Source: Parvularcula bermudensis HTCC2503 (GTDB lineage: Bacteria; Pseudomonadota; Alphaproteobacteria; Caulobacterales; Parvularculaceae). From it: 64,000 nt of DNA. The notes beneath the pieces are model-generated. The model did no database searches and was not told the origin of the DNA. It saw nothing but the letters and a program-made list of their open reading frames with translations. Position numbers and translations under genes: made by a program. The stretch covers positions 2,108,001 to 2,172,000 of the forward strand of contig NC_014414.1 in assembly GCF_000152825.2 (NCBI RefSeq). The letters are read 5' to 3'. Below are positions 18,091 to 26,202 of this stretch, piece by piece; the first letter of the stretch is position 1; each line of letters begins with the position of its first letter.

Positions 18091-18690
18091 ATGAGTTCGA
18101 CAGACAATACCGCCGAAGTAAGCGATACCCCCGATGAGGGGCGCCGCGATTTCATTCACCTGCTTGCCAGCGGGACAGCGGCGGCGGCCGTGGTGGGCAT
18201 CGCCATCCCCGTCGTCCATCAGATGAACCCTGCCGCCGATGTGCGGGCCCTTGCGACGAAGGAAGTGTCCCTTGCCGGGGTCGAGATCGGCCAGGCCATC
18301 AAAGTGATGTGGCAGGGCAAGCCTGTCTTCATTCGCCGCCTGACCGACGCTGAGATTGCCCGCGCCGAAGCGCTGAGCGGCCAGCTCAAGGACGATGCAA
18401 GCCGGAACGACAATGTGCCGGATATGCCGGCCGATGCCGCCGGTCGCCTGGTCGGCCCCGATGGGCAGGCGCAGGATTTTGTGATGGTTCTTGGGGTCTG
18501 CACCCATTTGGGTTGCGTGCCCTTGGGGACCGAGCCGGGGGAGAATAAAGGCGATTATGGCGGCTGGTTCTGCCCGTGCCATGGCAGCCATTACGATCCC
18601 TTCGGCCGTATTATCAAAGGCCCCGCGCCGGAGAATTTGGCCGTGCCACCGCTGCAATTTGTGACCGAGACGACCGTCAGACTGGGATAA
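18091..18690 (+). CDS. petA: Ubiquinol-cytochrome c reductase, Rieske iron-sulfur subunit
   Basis: The Rieske protein takes the first electron from ubiquinol in the bc1 complex and passes it to cytochrome c1. The start has GGAAGAG upstream; a longer open frame to 17986 lacks support. The 199 residues begin with a twin-arginine membrane anchor ([11 protein letters not shown] plus a hydrophobic helix), as usual for Tat-targeted Rieske proteins. The 2Fe-2S site is complete: CTHLGC and CPCHGSH, with Cys and His ligands in both boxes and the disulfide cysteines. It is first in petABC, eight bases before the cytochrome b gene. Confidence 0.97.
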   Translation: MSSTDNTAEVSDTPDEGRRDFIHLLASGTAAAAVVGIAIPVVHQMNPAADVRALATKEVSLAGVEIGQAIKVMWQGKPVFIRRLTDAEIARAEALSGQLKDDASRNDNVPDMPADAAGRLVGPDGQAQDFVMVLGVCTHLGCVPLGTEPGENKGDYGGWFCPCHGSHYDPFGRIIKGPAPENLAVPPLQFVTETTVRLG

Positions 18691-18697
18691 CACCATC

Positions 18698-20005
18698 ATG
18701 GCCCACGAAAGTACCTACGACCCCAAAACCGGCATCGAAAAGTGGATCGACAAGCGTCTTCCGGTGGTCCGGATGGGCTACGATTCCTTTGTCGATTTCC
18801 CGACACCGAAGAACTTGAATTATTGGTACACGTTTGGCGGTATCCTGGCTGTGTGCCTGATGGTGCAGATCGTCACCGGTGTCGTTCTTGCCATGCACTA
18901 CACCGCCCATGTCGATTACGCCTTTGAATCCGTTGAGCATATTATGCGCGACGTGAATTACGGGTGGCTCTTGCGGTATGCGCACGCCAACGGCGCGTCG
19001 ATGTTCTTCATCGCGGTCTATTTGCACATTGCCCGGGGGCTCTATTACGGCTCCTACAAGGAACCGCGCGAGATCCTCTGGGGCCTCGGCGTTGCCATCT
19101 TCCTGTTGATGATGGGCACGGCTTTCATGGGATATGTGCTGCCCTGGGGGCAAATGTCCTATTGGGGCGCAACGGTGATTACGTCTCTGGCGTCGGCGGT
19201 GCCGATTATCGGGGATCCGATCAAGACGCTGCTTTGGGGGGGATTCTCCGTCGATAATCCGACGCTCAATCGGTTCTATGCCCTCCATTACTTGATGCCG
19301 TTTTTGATTGCGGGGCTCGTGATCCTGCATATCTGGGCATTGCATGTTCCGGGGAACAATAACCCATCGGGAATTGATATTAAGGACGTCAAGAAAGACG
19401 CCGTGCCTTTCCATCCCTATTATACGGTGAAGGATGGCTTCGCGATCATTGTCTTCCTTATTCTCTTCGCCTCCTTTGTCTATTTTATGCCAAATAGTTT
19501 GGGGCACCCTGACAATTATATCGAGGCCAATCCCCTTGTGACTCCGGCGCATATTGTGCCTGAGTGGTACTTCCTCCCCTTCTACGCCATGTTGCGCGCG
19601 ATCACCTTCGACGTCTTTTTCATTACGTCGAAACTGGGCGGGGTGTTGGTGATGTTGGGGTCAATCTTGATCCTCTTCGTCCTGCCCTGGCTTGATCGGT
19701 CGAAGGTTCGGTCGATGCGGTATCGGCCGATCGCCCGGTTGTGGTTCTTCATTTTCGTTTTGGATGTGTGCTTTCTGGGGTGGCTCGGCGCACAAGTGGC
19801 GGAGCAGCCCTTTATCCTGTTGAGCCAATTGGGGACGGCTTATTACTTCGCGTATTTCCTCATTATTCTGCCGGTCTTGTCGGTGACGGAAACGCCGAAG
19901 GAGATGCCCAAATCGATTGCGGAGGCGGTGATCAAGGACAAAAAGAAAAGTCCTGATATCGTTCCTGGCCCCACCGACATCCCCAACCCAGCGCCGGCGG
20001 AGTGA
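18698..20005 (+). CDS. petB: Cytochrome b of the bc1 complex
   Basis: The 435-residue integral membrane subunit that holds hemes bL and bH and the two quinone sites. Heme-ligand histidines lie in the helix with VLAMHYT and [11 protein letters not shown], and in [13 protein letters not shown]. The Qo signature PEWY is present in [17 protein letters not shown]. The length indicates the fused, eight-helix mitochondrial-type protein, not the short b6 form. The C-terminal tail is Lys- and Pro-rich and cytoplasmic. It lies between petA and petC with gaps of seven and four bases. Confidence 0.98.
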   Translation: MAHESTYDPKTGIEKWIDKRLPVVRMGYDSFVDFPTPKNLNYWYTFGGILAVCLMVQIVTGVVLAMHYTAHVDYAFESVEHIMRDVNYGWLLRYAHANGASMFFIAVYLHIARGLYYGSYKEPREILWGLGVAIFLLMMGTAFMGYVLPWGQMSYWGATVITSLASAVPIIGDPIKTLLWGGFSVDNPTLNRFYALHYLMPFLIAGLVILHIWALHVPGNNNPSGIDIKDVKKDAVPFHPYYTVKDGFAIIVFLILFASFVYFMPNSLGHPDNYIEANPLVTPAHIVPEWYFLPFYAMLRAITFDVFFITSKLGGVLVMLGSILILFVLPWLDRSKVRSMRYRPIARLWFFIFVLDVCFLGWLGAQVAEQPFILLSQLGTAYYFAYFLIILPVLSVTETPKEMPKSIAEAVIKDKKKSPDIVPGPTDIPNPAPAE

Positions 20006-20009
20006 TATT

Positions 20010-20969
20010 ATGCGGTTCGGTTTCTTGAAATCTTCCTTTGTGGGTCTGATGGGAGCGCTGTCGCTTGGGGCCAACGCCATGGCGGCCGAAGGGGCGGTGA
20101 AGGAATATCTCCATCCCCATTGGCATTCCGATGGGATCTTCGGCTCCTATGACCAAGCGCAGCTCCAGCGCGGCTTTCAGGTCTATCAGCAAGTGTGCTC
20201 AAGCTGCCATTCAATGCGCCTCGTGGCGTTCCGGCATTTGGCGGAGAGGGGCGCACCTTATTATCTCGATCGCTGCCCGGAGGGGTTGGGGATCCCTGAG
20301 ACCACCGATTGCTCTCTTCCGACCCAGAACCCTGTCGTGAAATCGTTGGCGGCGTCGTTCCAGGTGACGGATGGGCCGGACGATGCCGGGGACATGTTCC
20401 AACGAGCGGGGCTGGTGGCGGATTATCTGCCCTCGCCCTACGCCAATCGCCAGCAGGCGATGGCCGCCAATGGCGGTGCCTATCCGCCGGATATGAGCCT
20501 TCTGGTCAAAGCCCGGCACCATGGCGCCAGTTATATCTACAGCTTGTTGCAGGGATATGCGGAGCCGCCCGCGGCGATCGATGTGCCGGCAGGTCAGTAT
20601 TACAATGTCTATTATGCGGGCGATACGACGGCATTGGTGCGGGATGAATATATCGATGATGAAGGGCATATCCTCAAGGATCGTCTGAAAGCTGACGTCG
20701 ATGAATATTACCTCAGTGAAGATGGGGTGATTTATGGCGGCGTGTTCAAGATGGCCGCGCCGCTCTCCGAGGGGGTCGTGACCTATGAGGATGGCTCTCC
20801 CGAGACCGTTGAGCAGTATGCGAAGGATATTACGGCGTTTCTTACCTGGGCCTCGGAACCTAAGCTCGAACAGCGCAAGGCGCAGGGGCGCTTCGTGATC
20901 CTTTATTTGGTGATTTTCGCCACCATCGTTTATCTGAGTTATCGCCAAATTTGGCGTAACGTACACTGA
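20010..20969 (+). CDS. petC: Cytochrome c1
   Basis: The heme-c subunit that passes electrons from the Rieske protein to a soluble or membrane cytochrome c. The 319 residues begin with a signal peptide (LMGALSLGANAMAAEG). The heme-attachment motif is CSSCH in VYQQVCSSCHSMRLVAF, and the probable axial Met is in VFKMAAPLSEGVV. A single C-terminal anchor helix ends the protein (VILYLVIFATIVYLSYR). An acidic insert after the heme domain (about 205-240) is larger than in the mitochondrial protein. Its TGA overlaps the ATG of mtnP by one base. Confidence 0.97.
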   Translation: MRFGFLKSSFVGLMGALSLGANAMAAEGAVKEYLHPHWHSDGIFGSYDQAQLQRGFQVYQQVCSSCHSMRLVAFRHLAERGAPYYLDRCPEGLGIPETTDCSLPTQNPVVKSLAASFQVTDGPDDAGDMFQRAGLVADYLPSPYANRQQAMAANGGAYPPDMSLLVKARHHGASYIYSLLQGYAEPPAAIDVPAGQYYNVYYAGDTTALVRDEYIDDEGHILKDRLKADVDEYYLSEDGVIYGGVFKMAAPLSEGVVTYEDGSPETVEQYAKDITAFLTWASEPKLEQRKAQGRFVILYLVIFATIVYLSYRQIWRNVH

Positions 20970-21850
20970 TGACGGCAAGCCACGGGGTCACTCTGGCCAT
21001 TATCGGCGGCAGTGGCCTCTATCAAATTGATGGTTTTGAAGCGGTTTCAAGCCACAGGATCGAGACCCCTTGGGGGCGGCCCTCCGACGACATCGTTGAA
21101 GGGCAGCTCGAAGGGATTAAGGTGCTCTTCCTGCCGCGCCATGGGCGAGGGCACCACATCGCGCCTTCGGACATTAATTACCGCGCGAATATTGCCGCGC
21201 TCAAGATGCTCGGGGCGACCGACCTGGTTTCTCTTTCCGCGTGCGGATCTTTCCGGGAAGAGATGGCGCCTGGGCATTTCGTTCTTGTGGATCAATTTAT
21301 TGATCGGACAAAGTCGCGGCCTTCGTCGTTTTTCGGCTCAGGTCTCGTGGCCCATGTCTCGATGGCCCATCCAGTTTGTGCCGGCCTTACGGGACGTGTT
21401 CGAGACGCCGCTGAGGAGGATGGCCTCACCGTTCATGCCCGCGGAACCTATCTGGCGATTGAGGGACCGCAATTCAGCTCCCTCGCGGAAAGCCAGCTCT
21501 ATAGGTCTTGGGGCTGCGATGTGATCGGGATGACGGCGATGCCGGAGGCGCGACTCGCGCGGGAGGCGGAGCTCCCTTATGCGTTAGTGGGCATGGTCAC
21601 TGACTATGATTGTTGGCATGCGGAAGAAGAGGCGGTGTCGGTGACGAACGTCCTTGAGGTCCTGTCCGGCAACGCCGAAAAGGCCCGTCATCTCGTTAAA
21701 ACATTGGCGACGCGTCTTGCCGGGCCTCGCCATCCGTCTCCAGACGGTATCGAGACAGTGCTTGATTACGCCCTGGTGACGGCCGACGACAAGCGTGACC
21801 CGGCGATGGTCGAAAAATGCCGTGTGATTGCCCGTCGGGTGCTTGGCTGA
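20969..21850 (+). CDS. mtnP: S-methyl-5'-thioadenosine phosphorylase
   Basis: Splits methylthioadenosine with phosphate into adenine and methylthioribose-1-phosphate, the first step of methionine salvage. The 293-residue nucleoside phosphorylase family II protein opens with AIIGGSGLYQIDGFE and carries the phosphate/ribose blocks FLPRHGRGHHIAPSDINYRA, ATDLVSLSACGSFRE and YLAIEGPQFSSLAES. The base-site region is GCDVIGMTAMPEARLAREAE, followed by VTDYDCWH. The Thr/Asp pattern in the base site suggests methylthioadenosine rather than guanosine. It is coupled to the end of petABC by a TGATG overlap, with no adenine phosphoribosyltransferase gene beside it. Confidence 0.95.
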   Translation: MTASHGVTLAIIGGSGLYQIDGFEAVSSHRIETPWGRPSDDIVEGQLEGIKVLFLPRHGRGHHIAPSDINYRANIAALKMLGATDLVSLSACGSFREEMAPGHFVLVDQFIDRTKSRPSSFFGSGLVAHVSMAHPVCAGLTGRVRDAAEEDGLTVHARGTYLAIEGPQFSSLAESQLYRSWGCDVIGMTAMPEARLAREAELPYALVGMVTDYDCWHAEEEAVSVTNVLEVLSGNAEKARHLVKTLATRLAGPRHPSPDGIETVLDYALVTADDKRDPAMVEKCRVIARRVLG

Positions 21851-21981
21851 CGGGGCGGTTCCCCCATGGCTGGTGAGGTCAAACCGCGCAGGGCCCTTGA
21901 ACGCTTCAGAAACTGTTGTCGCTTGATTGGAACCTTCCCTCTTAGCAGTCGTTGATTGGCTGAATTATGGGAGTTCTACAA

Positions 21982-22296
21982 ATGGGTAAAGTTATTGCCG
22001 GCATTGTTGTGTTGGTCATCATTATTTTCGGTGGTCTCTATCTCTTCGACGTGGATCAAGAAGAAGAGGGAAGCCTGCCATCCGTTGAGGTCGACGTCGA
22101 AGGGGATGCGGGAAGCCTGCCTGAATACGAAGTGCGTGGGCCTGAGGTTGAAACGCGTGAAGTGACCGTTGAGGTCCCCGTGGTCGATGCCCCCGAAGAT
22201 GACGCCGATGGCGAAGAGACCGAACTCGTCGATGACGAGGGGATCAATGCGGATGTAGATGCCGAGGTTGATGTCGACGAAAACAATAACCGCTAA
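21982..22296 (+). CDS. Small membrane-anchored acidic protein, unknown
   Basis: A 104-residue protein. The ATG chosen has GGAG at a good distance; another ATG five codons earlier is possible. One N-terminal helix (VIAGIVVLVIIIFGGLYLF) is followed by a tail dominated by Asp, Glu and Val with almost no other chemistry, for example PEDDADGEETELVDDEG. The tail should be disordered and strongly negative. The closely spaced GSLPSVEVDVEG and GSLPEYEVRGPE look like an internal duplication. I do not recognise a family. A strong hairpin follows the stop. Confidence 0.65.
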   Translation: MGKVIAGIVVLVIIIFGGLYLFDVDQEEEGSLPSVEVDVEGDAGSLPEYEVRGPEVETREVTVEVPVVDAPEDDADGEETELVDDEGINADVDAEVDVDENNNR

Positions 22297-22318
22297 ACGC
22301 AGCTGATATTGCTTATTG

Positions 22319-22349
22319 GATGTGGCGCATGGCCATCATGTGCCACATC
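22319..22349 (+). terminator. Hairpin terminator between convergent genes
   Basis: The arms GATGTGGCGCATG and CATGTGCCACATC form a 13-bp stem with one G-T wobble and a 5-base loop, followed by TTTCTC. It sits between the acidic membrane-protein gene and the convergent PilZ gene. The downstream T-run is short, so it may need Rho or act mainly as a structural end. Confidence 0.6.
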
Positions 22350-22399
22350 TTTCTCATATGTGCGAATTGTTCCTCGTCCGCCCAAGGCTGAGATCGATC

Positions 22400-23053
22400 T
22401 CACCCCGTAAGGGCGAATTTCGTCATGCGTTTGAGAGCAGTTTCTCGATCCGAAGGTTTGAGGGCGGCGCGGAGGATTAGATCCATGGCCCTCGCCTCCG
22501 AAATATCCCGCGCAATGCCGTTTAGCAATTCAAATCCATAGCCGAGTGTGTGGGTTCGCTTGACCCGCAAAGTCAGCCCGCCAATGGTCACAATCGATGT
22601 GGGGCTCAATACCGCCGGCATAGAGACGCCAAGTCCGCTGCGCGACACATCCGTCAACTGACCGGTGACCTCGTCCCCATTTTTTAGAAGAACCGTGACC
22701 TCTTTCGGTTCGATGCGCACCCGGTTCTCCACCGGTTCGTCACCGATGCGGTTGGCTACCCGTGGCGGCGCTGTCCCCTCATACAGGTCCATGCATTCGA
22801 TCGCACGCGCCCGCTGTTGATCAGAGATGCTCAGTGTGGCGAAGTATTTTGCCGCTTGTCGAAGAATGCCGACAAATCGTTCGTTTGCGTTGAGATAGAG
22901 GACAGCTCGGGTGCCTTCATCTGGTTGACCTTGCACCCCCTGAATCAAGAACCCCTTTGCCGAGATCCGACGAACACGGCATTCCCATTCCTCGTCGGCG
23001 CCGATCAGGACCGTCGCGTGAAGATTGGTGTGAACGCTCTTGAAATCAATCAT
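22400..23053 (-). CDS. PilZ-domain protein (tandem)
   Basis: A 217-residue cytoplasmic protein with two PilZ-like beta-barrels, about residues 1-85 and 108-195. The second keeps part of the pattern (GQLTDVSRSGLGVSMPA, the D/NxSxxG strand), but its N-terminal RxxxR element is weak: RVRIEP is the nearest candidate. The first resembles the strand pattern only (VRRISAKGFLIQG). Binding of cyclic di-GMP is therefore possible but not certain. It diverges from the tRNA-Val gene and has no motility or polysaccharide genes beside it. Confidence 0.7.
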   Translation of the reverse strand: MIDFKSVHTNLHATVLIGADEEWECRVRRISAKGFLIQGVQGQPDEGTRAVLYLNANERFVGILRQAAKYFATLSISDQQRARAIECMDLYEGTAPPRVANRIGDEPVENRVRIEPKEVTVLLKNGDEVTGQLTDVSRSGLGVSMPAVLSPTSIVTIGGLTLRVKRTHTLGYGFELLNGIARDISEARAMDLILRAALKPSDRETALKRMTKFALTG

Positions 23054-23153
23054 GCTTCTGTCCGGCTTACGCAGACCAAGCTCTCACTTTAATCTATCAA
23101 AGTGGATAAAATCTTGCGCGGATCGCGAACGCCTGTTCGGCGGAAAAAGGCGC

Positions 23154-23182
23154 TTGAACATACGCGTTCTAATCGGTATTGG
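23154..23182 (+). promoter_or_regulatory. Candidate promoter of tRNA-Val
   Basis: TTGAAC and TATTGG are separated by 17 bases and lie about 21 bases before the mature tRNA 5' end, leaving room for a short leader to be trimmed by RNase P. The -35 box is good and the -10 box only fair. Confidence 0.4.
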
Positions 23183-23203
23183 ACCTCTCCCCGGTGAAGA
23201 GAT

Positions 23204-23278
23204 GGGCGTATAGCTCAGCGGTAGAGCACTACGTTGACATCGTAGGGGTCCCAAGTTCGAACCTTGGTACGCCCACCA
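23204..23278 (+). tRNA. tRNA-Val (anticodon GAC)
   Basis: A complete 75-base cloverleaf with the CCA end encoded. The acceptor stem GGGCGTA pairs perfectly with TACGCCC. The anticodon stem CTACG/CGTAG holds the 7-base loop TTGACAT, giving anticodon GAC for valine codons GUC/GUU. The T arm is CCAAG-TTCGAAC-CTTGG. The D arm is GCTCAGCGGTAGAGC. It converges on an SDR gene seven bases away, so its transcript must end within that gene. Confidence 0.98.
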
Positions 23279-23285
23279 TCTCTCT

Positions 23286-24032
23286 TCAGGGATCGATCAA
23301 TTTTCCTGCATAATCATAGCATTGGCCCGATTGATCGGGGCGGAGTCCATCCAGAACCTCAAGCAAATGGGCGGCGGAATAGCGGGGCGAGAAAAGCTTC
23401 TTCTCGGGCACTCTCGTTTGGAAAGGGGCCGAAAGTTCGGTGTCAACGGTCCCCGGATGCAAGCCCACCACGACCGCTTCGTCGTTACGACGCTGGGTCT
23501 CGATGGACATGGTTCTTAAGCCCATATTCAGCGCCGCCTTGGAGATCCGATAGCTATACCATCCGCCAAGGCGATTATCGCTAATGCTGCCAACACGGGC
23601 GGAGAGGGCACCGAACAGGGTTCGACCGTGCCGGGGCATCAGCGGTGCAACGGCTTGCCCGATCAGCATCGGCAGCAGCGTATTGGTGCGCATCACCCGC
23701 AGAAACCAAGCGTCGTCGATATCCTTAAGGGCTTTTTCCGGGCCGTTCTCCCCCTCATGGAGCACGCCGACGGTCACCACGCACAGACGCAGATTGTCGA
23801 AGGCGACCGCTTTGAGTTGGTCGGGTAGCGACCCTTGGGGATCATAGGCGTGGGTCTCGACGCCCTCAACGGGATGGGCGCTGCGCGAGAAGCCATGCAC
23901 TTTCGAGATCATCGGGTCGGCCGCTAGTTCGGTCGCCATGGCGCGCCCGATGCCCCCCATGCCAAAGATCGCCGCCTCAATGGGCGCATGGTCGTGAAAA
24001 CTGTCCATTGTCATGGCAGAAAGGTGGGTCAT
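23286..24032 (-). CDS. Short-chain dehydrogenase/reductase, C-factor-like
   Basis: An SDR of about 248 residues. The Rossmann loop is [18 protein letters not shown], a GxGGIG variant, and the catalytic Tyr-x3-Lys is in [12 protein letters not shown]. Later [19 protein letters not shown] resembles the C-factor (CsgA-like) branch of SDRs. The start is uncertain: ATG at 24032, 24014 or 24008, none with a strong Shine-Dalgarno; the open frame to 24182 is not credible because a small real gene occupies that stretch in another frame. It follows the DUF2256 gene on the same strand, and from memory DUF2256 genes are often found next to SDR genes. Substrate is unknown. Confidence 0.8.
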   Translation of the reverse strand: MTHLSAMTMDSFHDHAPIEAAIFGMGGIGRAMATELAADPMISKVHGFSRSAHPVEGVETHAYDPQGSLPDQLKAVAFDNLRLCVVTVGVLHEGENGPEKALKDIDDAWFLRVMRTNTLLPMLIGQAVAPLMPRHGRTLFGALSARVGSISDNRLGGWYSYRISKAALNMGLRTMSIETQRRNDEAVVVGLHPGTVDTELSAPFQTRVPEKKLFSPRYSAAHLLEVLDGLRPDQSGQCYDYAGKLIDP

Positions 24033-24060
24033 CCGGACCGAAGGGCGAGGGCGCTGCCGG

Positions 24061-24240
24061 TTATCGCGCCGATCGGTCGCGCTTTGCCGCATCGGCGCGG
24101 CATCGCGCGGAGCAATAAAGCACGTTTGACCAATCGCGCTCCCATTTCTTCCGCCAAGAGAAGGGCCGAGCACATTGCGCACAGATCTTGGTGGGCAAAT
24201 CCCCCTTGGCGACGGTTTTCCCCTTTTGCTTCATCCCCAT
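24061..24240 (-). CDS. DUF2256 small zinc-ribbon protein
   Basis: A 59-residue gene below common ORF length cut-offs. It reads [12 protein letters not shown], then [19 protein letters not shown], then [12 protein letters not shown]. The CxxC ... CxxxC pattern plus the FxWRKKWxRDW core is diagnostic for DUF2256, a tiny zinc-binding family of unknown function. AAGGG lies just upstream; the second Met (two codons in) is an equal start candidate. It ends 28 bases before the likely start of the SDR gene and is probably co-transcribed with it. It diverges from ndk. Confidence 0.88.
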   Translation of the reverse strand: MGMKQKGKTVAKGDLPTKICAQCARPFSWRKKWERDWSNVLYCSARCRADAAKRDRSAR

Positions 24241-24338
24241 CCCTTAGAAAGCGCGGCCGATCCCGCCAAGCGGCTTGCTGTGTATCTTTGGCGTTGTTAT
24301 GCGCCGCAGGCTTTTCCACTGAATTGAAGGAGTTCATC

Positions 24339-24761
24339 ATGGCGCTCGAAAGAACGTTTTCGATTATTAAACCCGACGCGACCCGGCGGAATTTGACCGG
24401 CCAAATCATTGCCAAGCTCGAAGATGGCGGTCTGCGCGTGGTGGCGCAAAAGCGCATTCGCCTGTCCGAAGATCAGGCGAAGAGCTTCTATGCGGTCCAC
24501 AAAGAGCGCCCCTTCTACAGCGACCTTGTCTCGTTCATGACGTCGGGCCCGGTGGTCGTTCAGGTTCTCGAAGGGGAAAACGCGATCAGCCGAAATCGTG
24601 AGATTATGGGCGCCACCAATCCTTCAGAGGCGGCACCGGGAACGATCCGGGCGGAATTCGCTGAGAATATCGAAGCCAATTCCGTCCACGGATCGGATGG
24701 CCCTGATACGGCGGCCGAGGAGATCAAATTCTTCTTCACGGATGATGAGATCGTCGGCTGA
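24339..24761 (+). CDS. ndk: Nucleoside diphosphate kinase
   Basis: Moves the gamma-phosphate between nucleoside triphosphates and diphosphates through a phospho-histidine. The 140-residue length is canonical. The N-terminus is [15 protein letters not shown] and the active-site histidine is His117 in NSVHGSD. The ATG has GAAGGAG about seven bases upstream; the longer open frame to 23988 is spurious. A perfect rho-independent terminator follows, so the gene is monocistronic. Confidence 0.98.
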   Translation: MALERTFSIIKPDATRRNLTGQIIAKLEDGGLRVVAQKRIRLSEDQAKSFYAVHKERPFYSDLVSFMTSGPVVVQVLEGENAISRNREIMGATNPSEAAPGTIRAEFAENIEANSVHGSDGPDTAAEEIKFFFTDDEIVG

Positions 24762-24814
24762 TGTCGGCTCTCCATCGGGGTGCTGAGGCGCCGGATGGAA
24801 CGGATGAAGAACAC

Positions 24815-24842
24815 AAAAAGGCGCCATAAAGGGCGCCTTTTT
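24815..24842 (+). terminator. Rho-independent terminator of ndk
   Basis: AAAAAGGCGCC and GGCGCCTTTTT form a perfect 11-bp stem around the loop ATAAAG. The A/T part supplies T-tracts on both strands, so it can stop transcription in either direction. Confidence 0.92.
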
Positions 24843-24931
24843 CACGACAAGACCACATTCGGCCTAAGGGCGGCCACACAATGGGCGCAGGCGCCGCTCA
24901 GGGGAGGGGGGAAGCCAAAAGGAGCGTCCCC

Positions 24932-25456
24932 ATGCACCCTCTTATCTCCGCCGGGCTTGCCGGTGTCTGCTTGTTGATCGGGGCGGCAACGACAGCGGCT
25001 CCATTGCGCAGCGGGTCCTTCGATGATCAAGCGAGGGAGGTGCCGATTTCATTGCCGGCGATCGCCGAGGAGGCACAAGGGCTGTTCCAGCGCATCGACC
25101 AGGATGGGTCGGGCATTCTCGATCGGGACGAGTTTGCCAGCCACTATCTGGTGATGTCGGAACTCATCCGACTTCGCGGAGAAGTCGATCTCCCCCTTAT
25201 CGTCCCAATCACCGTCGCCCTCCCGCAAGGACCGCTTCCGCCCCTCTCAATCGCCGAGCGTGGGGCGATCGATCTCTCGGCACGGGAGGTGTTTTCGATT
25301 TTCGCCGAAGACAATGCGATGCGTCCCCAAGAGTTCGCCGCCTATCGCATCTCCGTCTATCGCTCGGCCGACAGCAATTTAGACGGCACTTTGAGCGAGG
25401 GGGAGTTGAGGCAATTAGGGGTGCGATTGGCGGGAGAGGCCGCCCTTGGCAGCTAA
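24932..25456 (+). CDS. Exported EF-hand calcium-binding protein
   Basis: A 174-residue protein with a Sec signal peptide (LAGVCLLIGAATTAAPL). Two EF-hand loops are clear: DQDGSGILDRDE near residue 55 and DSNLDGTLSEGE near residue 155, both with Asp/Asn/Ser at the calcium-ligand positions and a closing Glu. The long gap between them suggests each pairs with a weaker, unseen hand or that they act singly. The ATG has AAAAGGAG upstream. It may buffer or sense Ca2+ in the periplasm. It converges on rlmB. Confidence 0.85.
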   Translation: MHPLISAGLAGVCLLIGAATTAAPLRSGSFDDQAREVPISLPAIAEEAQGLFQRIDQDGSGILDRDEFASHYLVMSELIRLRGEVDLPLIVPITVALPQGPLPPLSIAERGAIDLSAREVFSIFAEDNAMRPQEFAAYRISVYRSADSNLDGTLSEGELRQLGVRLAGEAALGS

Positions 25457-25469
25457 GGGGCCAATCGGA

Positions 25470-26201
25470 TCATCCCTCCCGTCCGAGATGGTAGAGGGAG
25501 ATCGCGGCGGCGGTCGCCACATTGAGGCTTTCAATCTGTGGATCGATAGGGATCGCCACAAGCTGATCGCAAACGGCGCGGACGCCTGGGCGCAGCCCCT
25601 TACCCTCTGCGCCGAGGACAAGGGCACAAGTCCGCGTTGGGGCGGTGTCCCGCAGAGACAGTGCGCCTTCGCCGGCAAGTCCGAATATGGGGATATGCTT
25701 TTCCCTGATCGCCTCCAGGGCACGACTGATATTCACGACCGGGATGAACGGCACACACTCCACCGCGCCCGTCGCGGCTTTTGCCAGGGGGCCGCCAAGG
25801 GGGGGTGTTCGGCGGTCCTGCGCGATCACCGCCTTGGCGCTAAAGGCGGCGGCCAAACGAAACAGCGCGCCGATATTTTGCGGGTCGGTGATCTGGTCAA
25901 GGACGAGAAGGGGACCGGTCTCACCGTTCTCCAGGATCTCCGCCAATGAGGGGGAGGGCAAGGGATTGGCCAGCATGGCCAGCCCCTGATGGACCGCCCC
26001 CGGCGGCAGGGCCTTGTCGATATCCTTCGGCGTCACGGGGTCGATGGTAATCGTCCGGCCCCGCTCTTTCAGCCACCCCAAGGCATTCCGTGTGGCGAGC
26101 AATTTCACCTGATGACGCTGGGGGTTGCCGAGGGCGGCCTCCACGGTATGGCGACCGTAAAGCCAAAGCGGCTCGATGGGGGGGGCACGGCGTTGGCTCA
26201 C
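25470..26201 (-). CDS. rlmB: 23S rRNA 2'-O-methyltransferase (RlmB/TrmH, SPOUT)
   Basis: A SPOUT-fold enzyme expected to methylate the 2'-OH of a guanosine in 23S rRNA (G2251 in E. coli). The substrate-binding N-domain reads LWLYGRHTVEAALGN. The knot region has LVLDQITDPQNIGALFRLAA, then LVLGAEGKGLRPGVRAVCD and IPIDPQIESLNVATAAAISL, the three SPOUT motifs. I chose the GTG start with GGAGG upstream; it abuts the stop of the TRAP large permease gene. An in-frame ATG at 26240 is also open. It is the last gene of the TRAP operon, a position with no obvious functional link. Confidence 0.92.
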   Translation of the reverse strand: MSQRRAPPIEPLWLYGRHTVEAALGNPQRHQVKLLATRNALGWLKERGRTITIDPVTPKDIDKALPPGAVHQGLAMLANPLPSPSLAEILENGETGPLLVLDQITDPQNIGALFRLAAAFSAKAVIAQDRRTPPLGGPLAKAATGAVECVPFIPVVNISRALEAIREKHIPIFGLAGEGALSLRDTAPTRTCALVLGAEGKGLRPGVRAVCDQLVAIPIDPQIESLNVATAAAISLYHLGREG

Positions 26202-26202
26202 A

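Noticed and set aside
23154-23179. Second SOS-like box (GAAC-N6-GTTC) before tRNA-Val
   Set aside because: Spacing is six rather than seven bases and the orientation is an inverted repeat, not the direct repeat seen at 16.5 kb.
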